Positions 1 through 38,500 of a stretch of 64,000 nt of DNA are shown one piece after another. The DNA lies in contig NZ_JAGSHX010000006.1 in NCBI RefSeq assembly GCF_018138715.1, forward strand, positions 8,308,001 to 8,372,000, given 5' to 3'. Each line of letters starts with the position of its first letter. The first letter of the stretch is position 1. Both the position numbers and the translations under genes were made by a program. The notes under the pieces were generated by a model. It saw only the letters and a program-made list of their open reading frames with translations. It was not told the DNA's origin and ran no database searches. Source of the DNA: Streptomyces asiaticus. GTDB lineage: Bacteria > Actinomycetota > Actinomycetes > Streptomycetales > Streptomycetaceae.

Positions 1-9815
<9,815 letters not shown>

Positions 9816-9871
9816 CTGGACCTCGTCAAGAGCCTCGTGGGTGAAATCGGTGAGCGGAGACGAGAGGGGAA

Positions 9872-30382
<20,511 letters not shown>

Positions 30383-30550
30383 GCCGCCACACCTCTCGGT
30401 TCGAAGCAGGGCGCGCGGGAGCGGCGACCGACCCGCGCGGGATCGCCCCGTGCGCGGGACAGCCGCGCTCCGGTCGCGCGGCCCGAGGGAAGGAAGGCCC
30501 GGGAGAGAAAGCTCCAGCGAGCTCGGAAGAGCTCGCCGCCGTTGGTGAAA

Positions 30551-30607
30551 ATTCTTGTTCCGGCAGCGAGCGGGCCGTCCCCTAAACATCCCCCTCATTC
30601 CCCCTGA
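30551..30607 (-). promoter_or_regulatory. Predicted promoter/activator site for the ansamycin PKS genes
   Basis: Read on the minus strand, this 57-base segment starts with three AGGGGG-type repeats spaced 10 and 12 bases apart and ends at AAGAAT, a possible -10 region. It matches 46118-46174 without gaps at 47 of 57 positions (26 of the first 29). It would give a leader of about 165 bases before the PKS start at 30382. The rest of 30383-30690, the divergent intergenic region, holds only the dyad at 30629-30642. Confidence 0.6.
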
Positions 30608-30628
30608 CGCGCCATGGCCGCGGGAGCT

Positions 30629-30642
30629 CTACAAACATGTAG
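30629..30642. promoter_or_regulatory. TACA-N4-TGTA dyad upstream of the TerB-ArsR gene
   Basis: CTACA-AACA-TGTAG is a perfect 5-bp dyad with a 4-base spacer, 49 bases before the start at 30691. It has the same TACA-N4-TGTA form as the two sites in front of the BlaI-like gene at 41328-41358, so a BlaI-type repressor may bind here. Autoregulation by the ArsR domain is the alternative. Confidence 0.4.
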
Positions 30643-30690
30643 ATTCTGTTTTCTGCCCACAATGGAGGTATTACTGAGAAGGAGATGCAG

Positions 30691-31578
30691 ATGACGCTGT
30701 GGGACCGCCTCAGGGACTCGGTCCAGACGATGCAGGCTCAGCTCACGGCGAAGAAGCACGAGTTGCAGAGCGGGGCGTTCCGGGACGCGAGCATGGCCAT
30801 GTGCGCCTTGGTGGCGGCGGCGGACGGCACGATCGACCCGTCGGAGCGGGGGCGCGTGGCCCAGCTCATCGCCACCAACGACGTGCTCCAGAACTTCCCC
30901 CCGGAGGATCTGCACCGCCGCTTCGAGGATCACCTCGACGAGCTCACCACGGACTTCACCCTCGGCACGGCGAGCGCCATGCGGGAGATCGGCAAGGCGA
31001 AGCGGAGGCCCGCCGAGGCGCGGGCCGTCATCCAGATCGGCATCGTCATCGGCTGCGCCGACGGCTACTTCGACGAGAGCGAACGGGACGTCGTCCGCCA
31101 GGCGTGCTCAGCCCTGGACATCCCCCCGACCGAGTTCGACCTCCACCGCCCCCTCCGCGTCCCCCGCCCGTACCGGGCCCCGGACGAGCTCCCACGGGCG
31201 GCCGGCGACCGGGTGTCCGGGCGGGCGGACGCCGGTACGGGCCGGGCCGTACGCCCCGGGGCGGCCGTACCCGGCGACGACCTCCAGGTCTTCCTCAAGG
31301 CGCTGACCAGCGGAACCCGTCAGAAGCTCTTCGCGCACTTCGCCGACGGGGAGGAGCTGACCGTGGGCGAGGTCGCCGAGCGCGCCGGGCTCGGTCCGTC
31401 GACCACCTCCGAGCACCTCGCGGTGCTCCGGCGCGGCGGTCTGCTCCAGTCGACCCGCAGCGGCAAACTGGTCCGCTACCGCGCCGACAGGGAGGGCATC
31501 GCCGAACTGCTCGGGCAGCTCCATTCCTACCTCCTCGCCCCCTCCGAACCGCGGGACACCCCTCCCGCCCATGGCTAA
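30691..31578 (+). CDS. TerB-like domain fused to ArsR-type winged helix
   Basis: 295-residue two-domain protein, probably cytoplasmic. The N-terminal half (about residues 15-150) is TerB/tellurite-resistance-like, with duplicated acidic motifs AADGTIDPSER and CADGYFDESER typical of that fold. A Pro/Arg-rich linker (about 150-200) leads to an ArsR-type helix-turn-helix (about 205-285; LTVGEVAERAGLGPSTTSEH). The start is the second of two nearby ATGs: AAGGAG at 30679-30684 touches the ATG at 30685 but sits 6 bases before that at 30691. It diverges from the PKS operon and marks the cluster's right boundary. ArsR proteins repress in response to metals or other cues; this ligand is unknown. The fusion may be an in-frame join of two genes. 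Confidence 0.82.
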   Translation: MTLWDRLRDSVQTMQAQLTAKKHELQSGAFRDASMAMCALVAAADGTIDPSERGRVAQLIATNDVLQNFPPEDLHRRFEDHLDELTTDFTLGTASAMREIGKAKRRPAEARAVIQIGIVIGCADGYFDESERDVVRQACSALDIPPTEFDLHRPLRVPRPYRAPDELPRAAGDRVSGRADAGTGRAVRPGAAVPGDDLQVFLKALTSGTRQKLFAHFADGEELTVGEVAERAGLGPSTTSEHLAVLRRGGLLQSTRSGKLVRYRADREGIAELLGQLHSYLLAPSEPRDTPPAHG

Positions 31579-31600
31579 GCGCCCTCGCTGAAGTCCGGTG

Positions 31601-31729
31601 CGGTTCGGGTGCGCCCCGAAGGGGCGCGGGGCTGTGTCGATGTGCGGCTCCGCCGCGCGGGCGCGACCGGCCACGACGCAGCCGCGGATGAACGACCGCA
31701 CCTCGCGGCACTTCCCGCGGAGCGCTTAG
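31601..31729. repeat. Dispersed intergenic repeat with terminator-like hairpin, copy 1
   Basis: Starts with a strong hairpin (GCGCCCC, GAA, GGGGCGC at 31611-31627), probably ending the TerB-ArsR transcript. It continues through a GTCGATGTGCGGCTCCGCCG core and ends in GGAGCGCTTAG. The same order of elements occurs at 46911-47062. Sequences like this are common between Streptomyces genes. Confidence 0.65.
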
Positions 31730-31781
31730 TTCGCCGGATCGGGCCGTCACCGCGGCTCCGGTGCGGCAGTAGAGTGCGACG

Positions 31782-32330
31782 GTGACCTCTCCGCCGGAAA
31801 ACCCGCCGTCACTCGTCAGCGAAGACGACCGCGAGGCGGCCGTGCGGCGCCTACAGGACGCGTACGCCGAAGGGCACATCTCGCACGAGGAGATGGACCA
31901 GCGCCTCCATACGGTGCTCACCGCCACGACCCACGGCGAGCTCATGTCGGCCCTGGCCTCGCTCCCCGCGGAGCCCCCGGGCACCACGTCCACGATCGCC
32001 GCCCACAGCGGACGGATCCGGCGGCGCGGCCCATGGCTCGTACCGCGAACCCTCAAGGTCGAGTCGGCGTTCGGCAGGGTGCACCTGGACCTGTCCCGGG
32101 CGGTCATCGAGCACCCGATCATCGACATCGAGCTGGCGCTCGGCACCGGCAGAGCCAGGATTACGGTGCCGCGCGACGCGATCGTCGACGTCGAGGGCCT
32201 GCACACCGGGTGGAAGGACCTGCGCTACAAGCCCCGTCCGTCCCTCCCCAGTGGCCCGGGCGGCCCGAAGATCCGGATCTCCGGGGCCGTGGGGTTCGGA
32301 CGCTTGAGGATCCGCCACGCGCGGCGTTGA
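31782..32330 (+). CDS. DUF1707 SHOCT-like domain protein
   Basis: 182-residue protein with a GTG start. Residues about 12-62 form a DUF1707/SHOCT-like helical segment (SEDDREAAVRRLQDAYAEGHISHEEMDQRL pattern), and the rest is a beta-rich DUF2154-like region. No transmembrane helix is evident. Actinobacteria have many copies of this family and the molecular role is not established. The gene stands alone between the dispersed repeat and the inverted-repeat operator at 32388-32434. Confidence 0.8.
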   Translation: MTSPPENPPSLVSEDDREAAVRRLQDAYAEGHISHEEMDQRLHTVLTATTHGELMSALASLPAEPPGTTSTIAAHSGRIRRRGPWLVPRTLKVESAFGRVHLDLSRAVIEHPIIDIELALGTGRARITVPRDAIVDVEGLHTGWKDLRYKPRPSLPSGPGGPKIRISGAVGFGRLRIRHARR

Positions 32331-32387
32331 GCCCCCAGCCGGCGCCGGAGCCACCGGCCCGCCGCTCTTTGGCGCCTCCGGCTCTTG

Positions 32388-32434
32388 ACTTTCCTATCGG
32401 GAAAGTAGGACGCTTACTTTCCCGATAGGAAAGT
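32388..32434. promoter_or_regulatory. Double 19-bp operator before a membrane protein/regulator pair
   Basis: Two 19-base arms (32388-32406 and 32416-32434) are exact reverse complements separated by 9 bases. Each arm is itself an imperfect palindrome (ACTTTCC-TATCG-GGAAAGT). The right arm ends 11 bases before the ATG at 32446 and overlaps the ribosome-binding region, so a bound protein would block initiation. The likely ligand is the winged-helix regulator encoded at 32907-33224. The perfect stem could also form an RNA hairpin. Confidence 0.75.
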
Positions 32435-32445
32435 GAGGTCTCGGC

Positions 32446-32910
32446 ATGGACAACATCGTTCCGGAACAGGCCCGCACCGCCCTCGACGCGGCCGACCGTG
32501 CCCGCCGCCAGGTGGCCGAGGAAGTCGGCCTGCCCCGCGGCTACTGGTGGGCCATGGCGGCCGGCTGGATTCTGCTGGGCGTGCTCGGCAATGTGCTGCC
32601 GCCCTGGCTGGCCGGGGTCGCGACGGTGGGCTTCGGCGTGGGCCACGGGGTGCTCGCGCCGCGCCTGCTCGACGGACGCCGCCGCACGGATCGGCTCCAG
32701 GTGAGCGCGGCGGTCGCCGGTCGCCGCACCCCCCTGGTGGTGGTCGGCATGCTGCTCGGGCTCATCGGGGTCACCGTCCTGGTGGCGCTCGCCCTCGACG
32801 CCGACGGCGCCGGCCATGCCGGTATCTGGGCGGCGGTGCTGACCGCGGCCGTCATCGGGTTCGGCGGACCGGAGATGCTGCGCGTTCTGCGCCGGTGGGC
32901 GCGGGCATGA
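32446..32910 (+). CDS. Small four-helix integral membrane protein
   Basis: 154-residue protein with about four hydrophobic segments (roughly residues 33-48, 52-68, 97-115, 125-142) after a charged amphipathic N-terminus (DAADRARRQVAEEVGLPRGYWW). No enzymatic motif was recognised. The gene begins 11 bases after the double operator and ends in an ATGA overlap with the winged-helix regulator, so the two are translationally coupled. Membrane proteins paired this way with small DUF-type winged-helix regulators are common in Streptomyces, and this one may be the regulator's main target. Confidence 0.85.
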   Translation: MDNIVPEQARTALDAADRARRQVAEEVGLPRGYWWAMAAGWILLGVLGNVLPPWLAGVATVGFGVGHGVLAPRLLDGRRRTDRLQVSAAVAGRRTPLVVVGMLLGLIGVTVLVALALDADGAGHAGIWAAVLTAAVIGFGGPEMLRVLRRWARA

Positions 32911-33224
32911 CGAAGGCGCAATTCGACGAGTTGATCCACCCCAGCACCCGTCTGTCGCTGGTGGCGACCCTGGCGGCCGCCGACTGGGCGGAGTTCGCCT
33001 TCCTCAAGGACCGGCTCCAACTGTCCGACTCGGCGCTCTCCAAGCAGCTCACGACGCTCGAGGAGGCCGGGTACGTCGCCACGGAACGCCGGCTCAGCGG
33101 CAGCCGCCGGAAGGTGCGCGCCCGGCTCACGAGCGCCGGCCGGGATGCCTTCAACGGCCACATCGAGGCACTGCGGGCGATCGTCGCCGACGCCGCGGCG
33201 CCGGCCCAGGAGCCCCCGGCGTGA
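32907..33224 (+). CDS. Winged-helix transcriptional regulator (MarR/PadR-like, single domain)
   Basis: 105-residue DNA-binding protein. The sequence contains a helix-turn-helix with the recognition region LSDSALSKQLTTLEEAGYV and a wing (RLSGSRRKVRARLTSAGR), as in the stand-alone winged-helix family related to MarR. It has no separate ligand domain. The ATG overlaps the stop of the membrane protein gene by four bases. It probably represses its own operon through the nested 19-bp palindromes at 32388-32434. The reading frame is open upstream, but only this ATG starts at the conserved N-terminus. Confidence 0.88.
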   Translation: MTKAQFDELIHPSTRLSLVATLAAADWAEFAFLKDRLQLSDSALSKQLTTLEEAGYVATERRLSGSRRKVRARLTSAGRDAFNGHIEALRAIVADAAAPAQEPPA

Positions 33225-33239
33225 GGCCGGCCCCGGCGC

Positions 33240-35213
33240 TCAGCCGACGTGGACGTGAGGGCGGCGGGCGCGGTCGGGCTCGGCCTCGCGGAGCACCTCC
33301 CTGGTGACGGGTGCGACCTCCCCCTGGCCGAACAGGAAGAACCGCAGGAACTGGGCGAAGGGGCTGCCCTCGGTCCACTCGAAGTAGATGTGCGGCCGCT
33401 GCCCGGTGGCGTCCCGTATGTGGAGCAGCAGGGCGGCCAGTGAGTTGGGGATGCTGGAGCCGTCGAGGGTGAGGACCCGGTACCGGTCGTGCAGCACCTC
33501 GCCGCGCACCCGTACCGCCGTCTCGAAGTCGGACGGGTCACGCACGCTGACCTCGACGAAGATGAGGTCGTCAGCGGCCGGGATGTCGTTGTCGGCCCGG
33601 ATCTGGTGGATCTTGTCGCGGTATTCGGCCGGGTCGCGGTTGTCCGGCTCGTTGGCGATGAACCGCATGCGGCGGGTGGCGGCGTCGCGGACGAACCGCT
33701 CCGCCGTGGCGTCCAACTCCATGTCCGTCACGCGCAGTTCGAAGGCGCGGGCGAGCCGGGAGAGCAGTGACACCAGGATGATGCCCGCGATGAAGCACGC
33801 CCCGATCTTCACACCGTCGGGGCGTTCCACCACGTTCACCCCGGTCGTGTAGACGAAGACCACGGAGATCACGCCGAAGCCGATGGTCCAGCCCCGCTGC
33901 CGGGCGCGGCGGGCGGTGATGGTGACCGCGACGGCGGCGGAGGTCATCAGGACCAGCACCCCGGTGGCGTAGGCACCGCCCTGGGCGTCCACGTCGGCGT
34001 CGAAGAGCCAGGTGACCAGGAAGCCGATCAGGGTGAAGACCAGCACCATGGGACGGACCGCACGGGCCCAGTGCGGGGCCATGCCGTAGCGGGGCAGATA
34101 GCGCGGCATCAGGTTGAGCAGTCCGGCCATCGCGGAGGCGCCCGCGAACCACAGGATGCCGATGGTCGCGGCGTCGTAGACGCTGCCGAAGACGGACCCC
34201 AGATAGTGGTGGGCGAGATACGCGAGGGCTCGTCCATTGGCCTCGCCGCCGGCCTTGAACTCGTCCTGCGGGATGAGCACGGTGGTGATGAAGCTCGTGG
34301 TGATCAGGAAGACGCTCATGATCACGGCGGCGGTGGTGAGCAGCTTCCTGGTGTCCCGGATCCGCCCGGTGGGACGCTCCTCGGTGTCGCCGGGGCCGCC
34401 GTCCACATGGGGCATGACGGCCACACCGGTCTCGAACCCGGATAGCCCCAGCGCGAGTTTGGGGAACACCACCAGCGCCAGACCGACCATGATCAGCGGG
34501 TTGCCGTGCTCTTCGGTCAGCGCCCGCGACCAGTCGGTGACCACGTGGGACGCGGTGGCCACATGCCACAGCCCGACGAACACGACGACCGCGTTCAGCG
34601 CCAGGTAGCCGCCCACGAGCACCACCGCCACACCGATGGCCTCCATGAAGCCCTTGAGGAAGACGGCGCCGAGCAGGGCGATCAACCCCAGCGTGATGGC
34701 CACCTCATGGCCGTGCAGAACGCTGGTGAAGTGCGGGTTCTCCACCAGGTGGGTGGAGGCGTCGGCGGCCGAGAGGGTGATGGTGATCAGGAAGTCGGTG
34801 GCCGCGAACCCCAGCAGCGCCAGCACGAAGAGCTTGCCCTGCCAGAACGACAGCAGCCGCTCCAGCATCGCGATCGACCCCTCGCCGTGCGGGCTCTCCT
34901 TGGCCACCCGCCGGTACACCGGCAGCGCCCCGGCCAGGGTCACGGCCACCAGCACGATGGTGGCGATGGGGGACAGCAGCCCGGCGGCGAGGGCGGCGAT
35001 GCCGGGCTGGTAGCCGAGCGTGGAGAAGTAGTCCACGCCGGTCAGACACATCACCCGCCACCACCGCTGCCCCTTGTGCCCCTCCGGGGGCTGGGCGTGC
35101 GGCCCCGGCTGCTGCTTGGCCATATCGGACAGGCCCTCCAGCAGCCAGCTCCGCAGCCGACCCCCTTTACGGGCCGCCTCCTGGCGGGGTTCCACATCGG
35201 TGGAGGTGGCCAT
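33240..35213 (-). CDS. APC-superfamily amino acid/cation permease with large cytoplasmic tail
   Basis: 657-residue integral membrane transporter. A charged N-terminus of about 50 residues is followed by about 12 hydrophobic segments starting at [15 protein letters not shown], the glycine-rich first helix typical of APC transporters. Helices run to about residue 485, and a soluble tail of about 170 residues follows. Annotated relatives in Streptomyces are usually called amino acid transporters; resemblance to KimA-type potassium importers makes a cation substrate possible. GGAG lies 6 bases before the ATG. It converges with the winged-helix gene (15-base gap) and diverges from the nitrate reductase gene. 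Confidence 0.8.
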   Translation of the reverse strand: MATSTDVEPRQEAARKGGRLRSWLLEGLSDMAKQQPGPHAQPPEGHKGQRWWRVMCLTGVDYFSTLGYQPGIAALAAGLLSPIATIVLVAVTLAGALPVYRRVAKESPHGEGSIAMLERLLSFWQGKLFVLALLGFAATDFLITITLSAADASTHLVENPHFTSVLHGHEVAITLGLIALLGAVFLKGFMEAIGVAVVLVGGYLALNAVVVFVGLWHVATASHVVTDWSRALTEEHGNPLIMVGLALVVFPKLALGLSGFETGVAVMPHVDGGPGDTEERPTGRIRDTRKLLTTAAVIMSVFLITTSFITTVLIPQDEFKAGGEANGRALAYLAHHYLGSVFGSVYDAATIGILWFAGASAMAGLLNLMPRYLPRYGMAPHWARAVRPMVLVFTLIGFLVTWLFDADVDAQGGAYATGVLVLMTSAAVAVTITARRARQRGWTIGFGVISVVFVYTTGVNVVERPDGVKIGACFIAGIILVSLLSRLARAFELRVTDMELDATAERFVRDAATRRMRFIANEPDNRDPAEYRDKIHQIRADNDIPAADDLIFVEVSVRDPSDFETAVRVRGEVLHDRYRVLTLDGSSIPNSLAALLLHIRDATGQRPHIYFEWTEGSPFAQFLRFFLFGQGEVAPVTREVLREAEPDRARRPHVHVG

Positions 35214-35581
35214 CGCGTGCTCCAGATCACATAGCGTTTACCGATCATGCCGTCCACGGGTGGACGGTCGAATCAGGGTATGCGGGCCCTTCGCCACACC
35301 TCACAGCGGCATGTCCGTCGCGGCGGCCCCGACCCCTGCCCTCATCCGGCGGCACGGTCAAAGCCGCGTCCCCGGCATGGTGGCGAATCGACATGCTCAT
35401 CCGCGCACAACTGGACGCGTGACGAGGGCGTTGCGGACGTATGATCCCTGCTCACAGGAGCCCTCCAGGCGCTGTGCGGTGGGTTTAACCCGTGGTGATC
35501 GGCCTGAGAGACCCGCGCAATGAGCGGTTTGTACGGTCACGAAACGTTGGACTGGACCGAGCACAGGATGAGGAGGCGCCC
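35214..35581. other. Divergent intergenic region, permease / nitrate reductase
   Basis: About 370 bases. A small hairpin (CCGTCCA/TGGACGG, 35250-35267) lies 37 bases upstream of the permease. A GlnR-like half-box is at 35530-35545. No riboswitch consensus was recognised. The frame of the nitrate reductase gene is open from 35492, but the segment before 35582 reads as non-conserved. Confidence 0.5.
35530..35545 (+). promoter_or_regulatory. Possible GlnR box upstream of nitrate reductase
   Basis: The spacing AC-N6-GAAAC (TGTAC, six bases, GAAAC) resembles half of a Streptomyces GlnR box. It sits 36 bases upstream of the preferred GTG start. GlnR control would fit a nitrate assimilation gene. 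The match is partial, and no second half-box was identified. Confidence 0.3.
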
Positions 35582-38500
35582 GTGGTCGCGTCGGGCTTCC
35601 GGAGCGAGGACACGACGAACACGACGAAGGTGCGGACGGTCTGCTCGTACTGCGGTGTGGGATGCGGCTTGGTCCTCGATGTCGGCAGGGGGCCGGACGG
35701 GCGCCGTACGGTCCTGAAGGCCTCCGGGGACAAGGAGCACCCGGCGAACTTCGGCCGGCTGTGCACCAAGGGCGCCACCACCGCCGATATGCTCGCCGCC
35801 CCCGGGCGCCTGACCACGGCGCTCCGGCGTCCGCACCGTGAGGAAGAGCCGGTGCCGGTGTCCAGGGACGAGGCGATCGCCGAGACGGCGGGCCGGCTGC
35901 GGGCGATCGTCGACGAGCACGGGCCGGACGCGGTCGCCCTCTATGTCTCCGGGCAGCTGAGCCTGGAGGCGCAGTACCTCGCGAACAAGCTGGCCAAGGG
36001 GTTCCTCCGCACCAACCAGATCGAGTCGAACTCCCGGCTGTGCATGGCCAGTGCCGGTACCGGCTACAAGCTCTCGCTGGGCGCGGACGGGCCGCCGGGC
36101 TCCTATCAGGACTTCGACCGGGCCGATGTCTTCTTCGTCGTCGGCTCCAACATGGCCGACTGCCATCCCATCCTCTTCCTGCGGATGATGGACCGGATGA
36201 AGTCGGCCGGTGCCCAGCTGATCGTGGTCGATCCGCGCCGCACCGCCACCGCGGCCAAGGCCGACCTGTTCTTGCAGATCGAGCCGGGCACGGACCTGGT
36301 ACTGCTCAATGGGCTGCTGCACCTCCTGCATGCGAACGGCCGCACGGACGCCGAGTTCATCGCCGCGCACACCGAGGGCTGGGAGGCGATGCCGGAGTTC
36401 CTCGCCGACTACCCGCCCGCCACCGTCGCCGAGATCACCGGCATCCCGGAAGACGACATCCGCACCGCCGCCCGGCTGATCGGCGAGGCGGGCGAGTGGA
36501 TGAGCTGCTGGACGATGGGCCTCAACCAGTCCACGCACGGCACCTGGAACACCAACGCGCTCGTCAACCTCCATCTCGCCACGGGCGCGATCTGCCGCCC
36601 GGGCAGCGGACCCTTCTCCCTGACCGGGCAGCCCAACGCCATGGGCGGCCGCGAGATGGGCTACATGGGGCCGGGACTTCCCGGTCAGCGGTCGGTGCTC
36701 GCCGACGCCGACCGGGCCTTCGTCGAGAACCTGTGGGAGCTGCCGCCGGACACGATCCGCGCGGACGGCGTCGGCAAGGGCACCGTCGAGATGTTCCAGA
36801 AGATGGCCGCCGGGGACATCAAGGCGTGCTGGATCATCTGCACCAACCCGGTCGCCTCGGTCGCGAACCGCAAGACGGTCATCGAGGGCCTGGAGGCCGC
36901 CGAATTCGTCGTCACGCAGGACGTGTTCGCCGAGACGGAGACGAACGCGTACGCCGACATCGTGCTGCCCGGCGCGCTGTGGACCGAGACCGAGGGCGTC
37001 CTGATCAACAGCGAGCGCACCCTCACCCTCGCCCAGCCGGCCGCCGATCCGCCCGGCGAGGCGATGGCGGACTGGCGCGTCATCGCGTCCGTGGCCCGCG
37101 CCATGGGCTTCGAGAGCGGCTTCGCGTACGACAGCGCGGAGGAGGTCTTCGAGGAGATCAAGCGCGCTTTCAACCCGTCGACCGGCTGGGACCTGCGCGG
37201 TGTGAGCTACGAGCGGCTGCGCTCCACCCCGGTGCAGTGGCCCGCCGCGAGCGCCGAGGGATCCGACCGCAATCCGATCCGGTACGTCGGTGAGGACGGC
37301 TCGCCGCTCTTCCCGACCGCGAGCGGCCGTGCGGTCTTCCACCCCCGCCCGCACATACCGGCCGCGGAGCTGCCCGACGACGACTACCCGTACATACTCA
37401 ACACCGGCCGCCTACAGCATCAGTGGCACACCCTGACGAAGACGGCCAAGGTGGCCAAGCTGAACAAGCTCAGCTCCGGTCCCTTCGTGGAGGTGCACCC
37501 GCGGGACGCGGCCGAGCTGGGCCTCGCCGAGGGAGATTCGGTGGAGGTCGCCTCGCGGCGCGGCCGGGCCGTGCTGCCCGCGGTCGTCACCGACCGGGTG
37601 CGGCCGGGCTGTTGTTTCGCGCCGTTCCACTGGAACGACCTTTTCGGGGAGTACCTCAGTGTGAACGCGGTGACCAGCGACGCCGTCGATCCGCTGTCGT
37701 TCCAGCCCGAGTTCAAGGTGTGCGCGGTGTCACTGGCCAAGGTGGCCACCCCGGTGACGGCGCGGGCGCCGGCGCGGACGGACGCACGGTCCACGGCCAC
37801 GGAGTCCAGCACTGGCACGGCGTCCACCGCGGACACGGCGTCCACCGCGGACACGGCGTCCACCGCGGACACGGCGTCCACGACGGCCGTGTCGTCCACC
37901 GCGGACGCGACGGTCCCCCCGCCGCCCGCCGTCCTTCCCGCCGCTTCCGCTCGCGCCGTGTTCGGGCTGGAACCCGCCCCGCCGCCGGCCCTCACCGAAC
38001 TCGAACGCCGGTATCTGACCGGCTTCCTCGCCGGAATCCCGTCCGGCACTCCCGGCGTACCGGTGCTGCCCGCGGACGCCCCGTTCAGCCCGTCGCACGC
38101 CCTGTGGGTGAACGGGGTGCTGGCCGGGATGTACTCCAGAGCCGAGGCGACGCGTCCCACCGCGCACGACGCCGGCGACTCCCCGCGGTCGTCCTCCTCG
38201 CAGCCGTCCGCCCCGCAGCCGTCCTCCCCGCCCGTGGACGTGGCGCGCCGCCAAGTCGTGATCCTCTGGGCGTCCCAGACCGGGAACGCCGAGGAGTTCG
38301 CGGCCGCCTCGGCCGAGCGGCTGGCCGCGCACGGCCATGTCGCCTCCCGCGTGTCCATGGACGAGGCCGACCCCGCCGCGCTGCCGTCCGACGCCGACCT
38401 GCTGCTGATCACGAGCACCTTCGGCGACGGCGACGCACCGGACAACGGCGCCGCCTTCTGGGCCGCCCTCACCGCGCCCGACGCCCCGCGCCTGCCGGAC

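Noticed and set aside
30383..30598. Upstream extension of the first PKS by 72 codons
   Set aside because: No homology, and it would run over the promoter segment; the ATG at 30382 has a ribosome-binding site and starts the conserved ligase domain.
35214..35491. Possible riboswitch upstream of the permease
   Set aside because: Only a short hairpin was found; the consensus of the c-di-AMP (ydaO) riboswitch was not seen.
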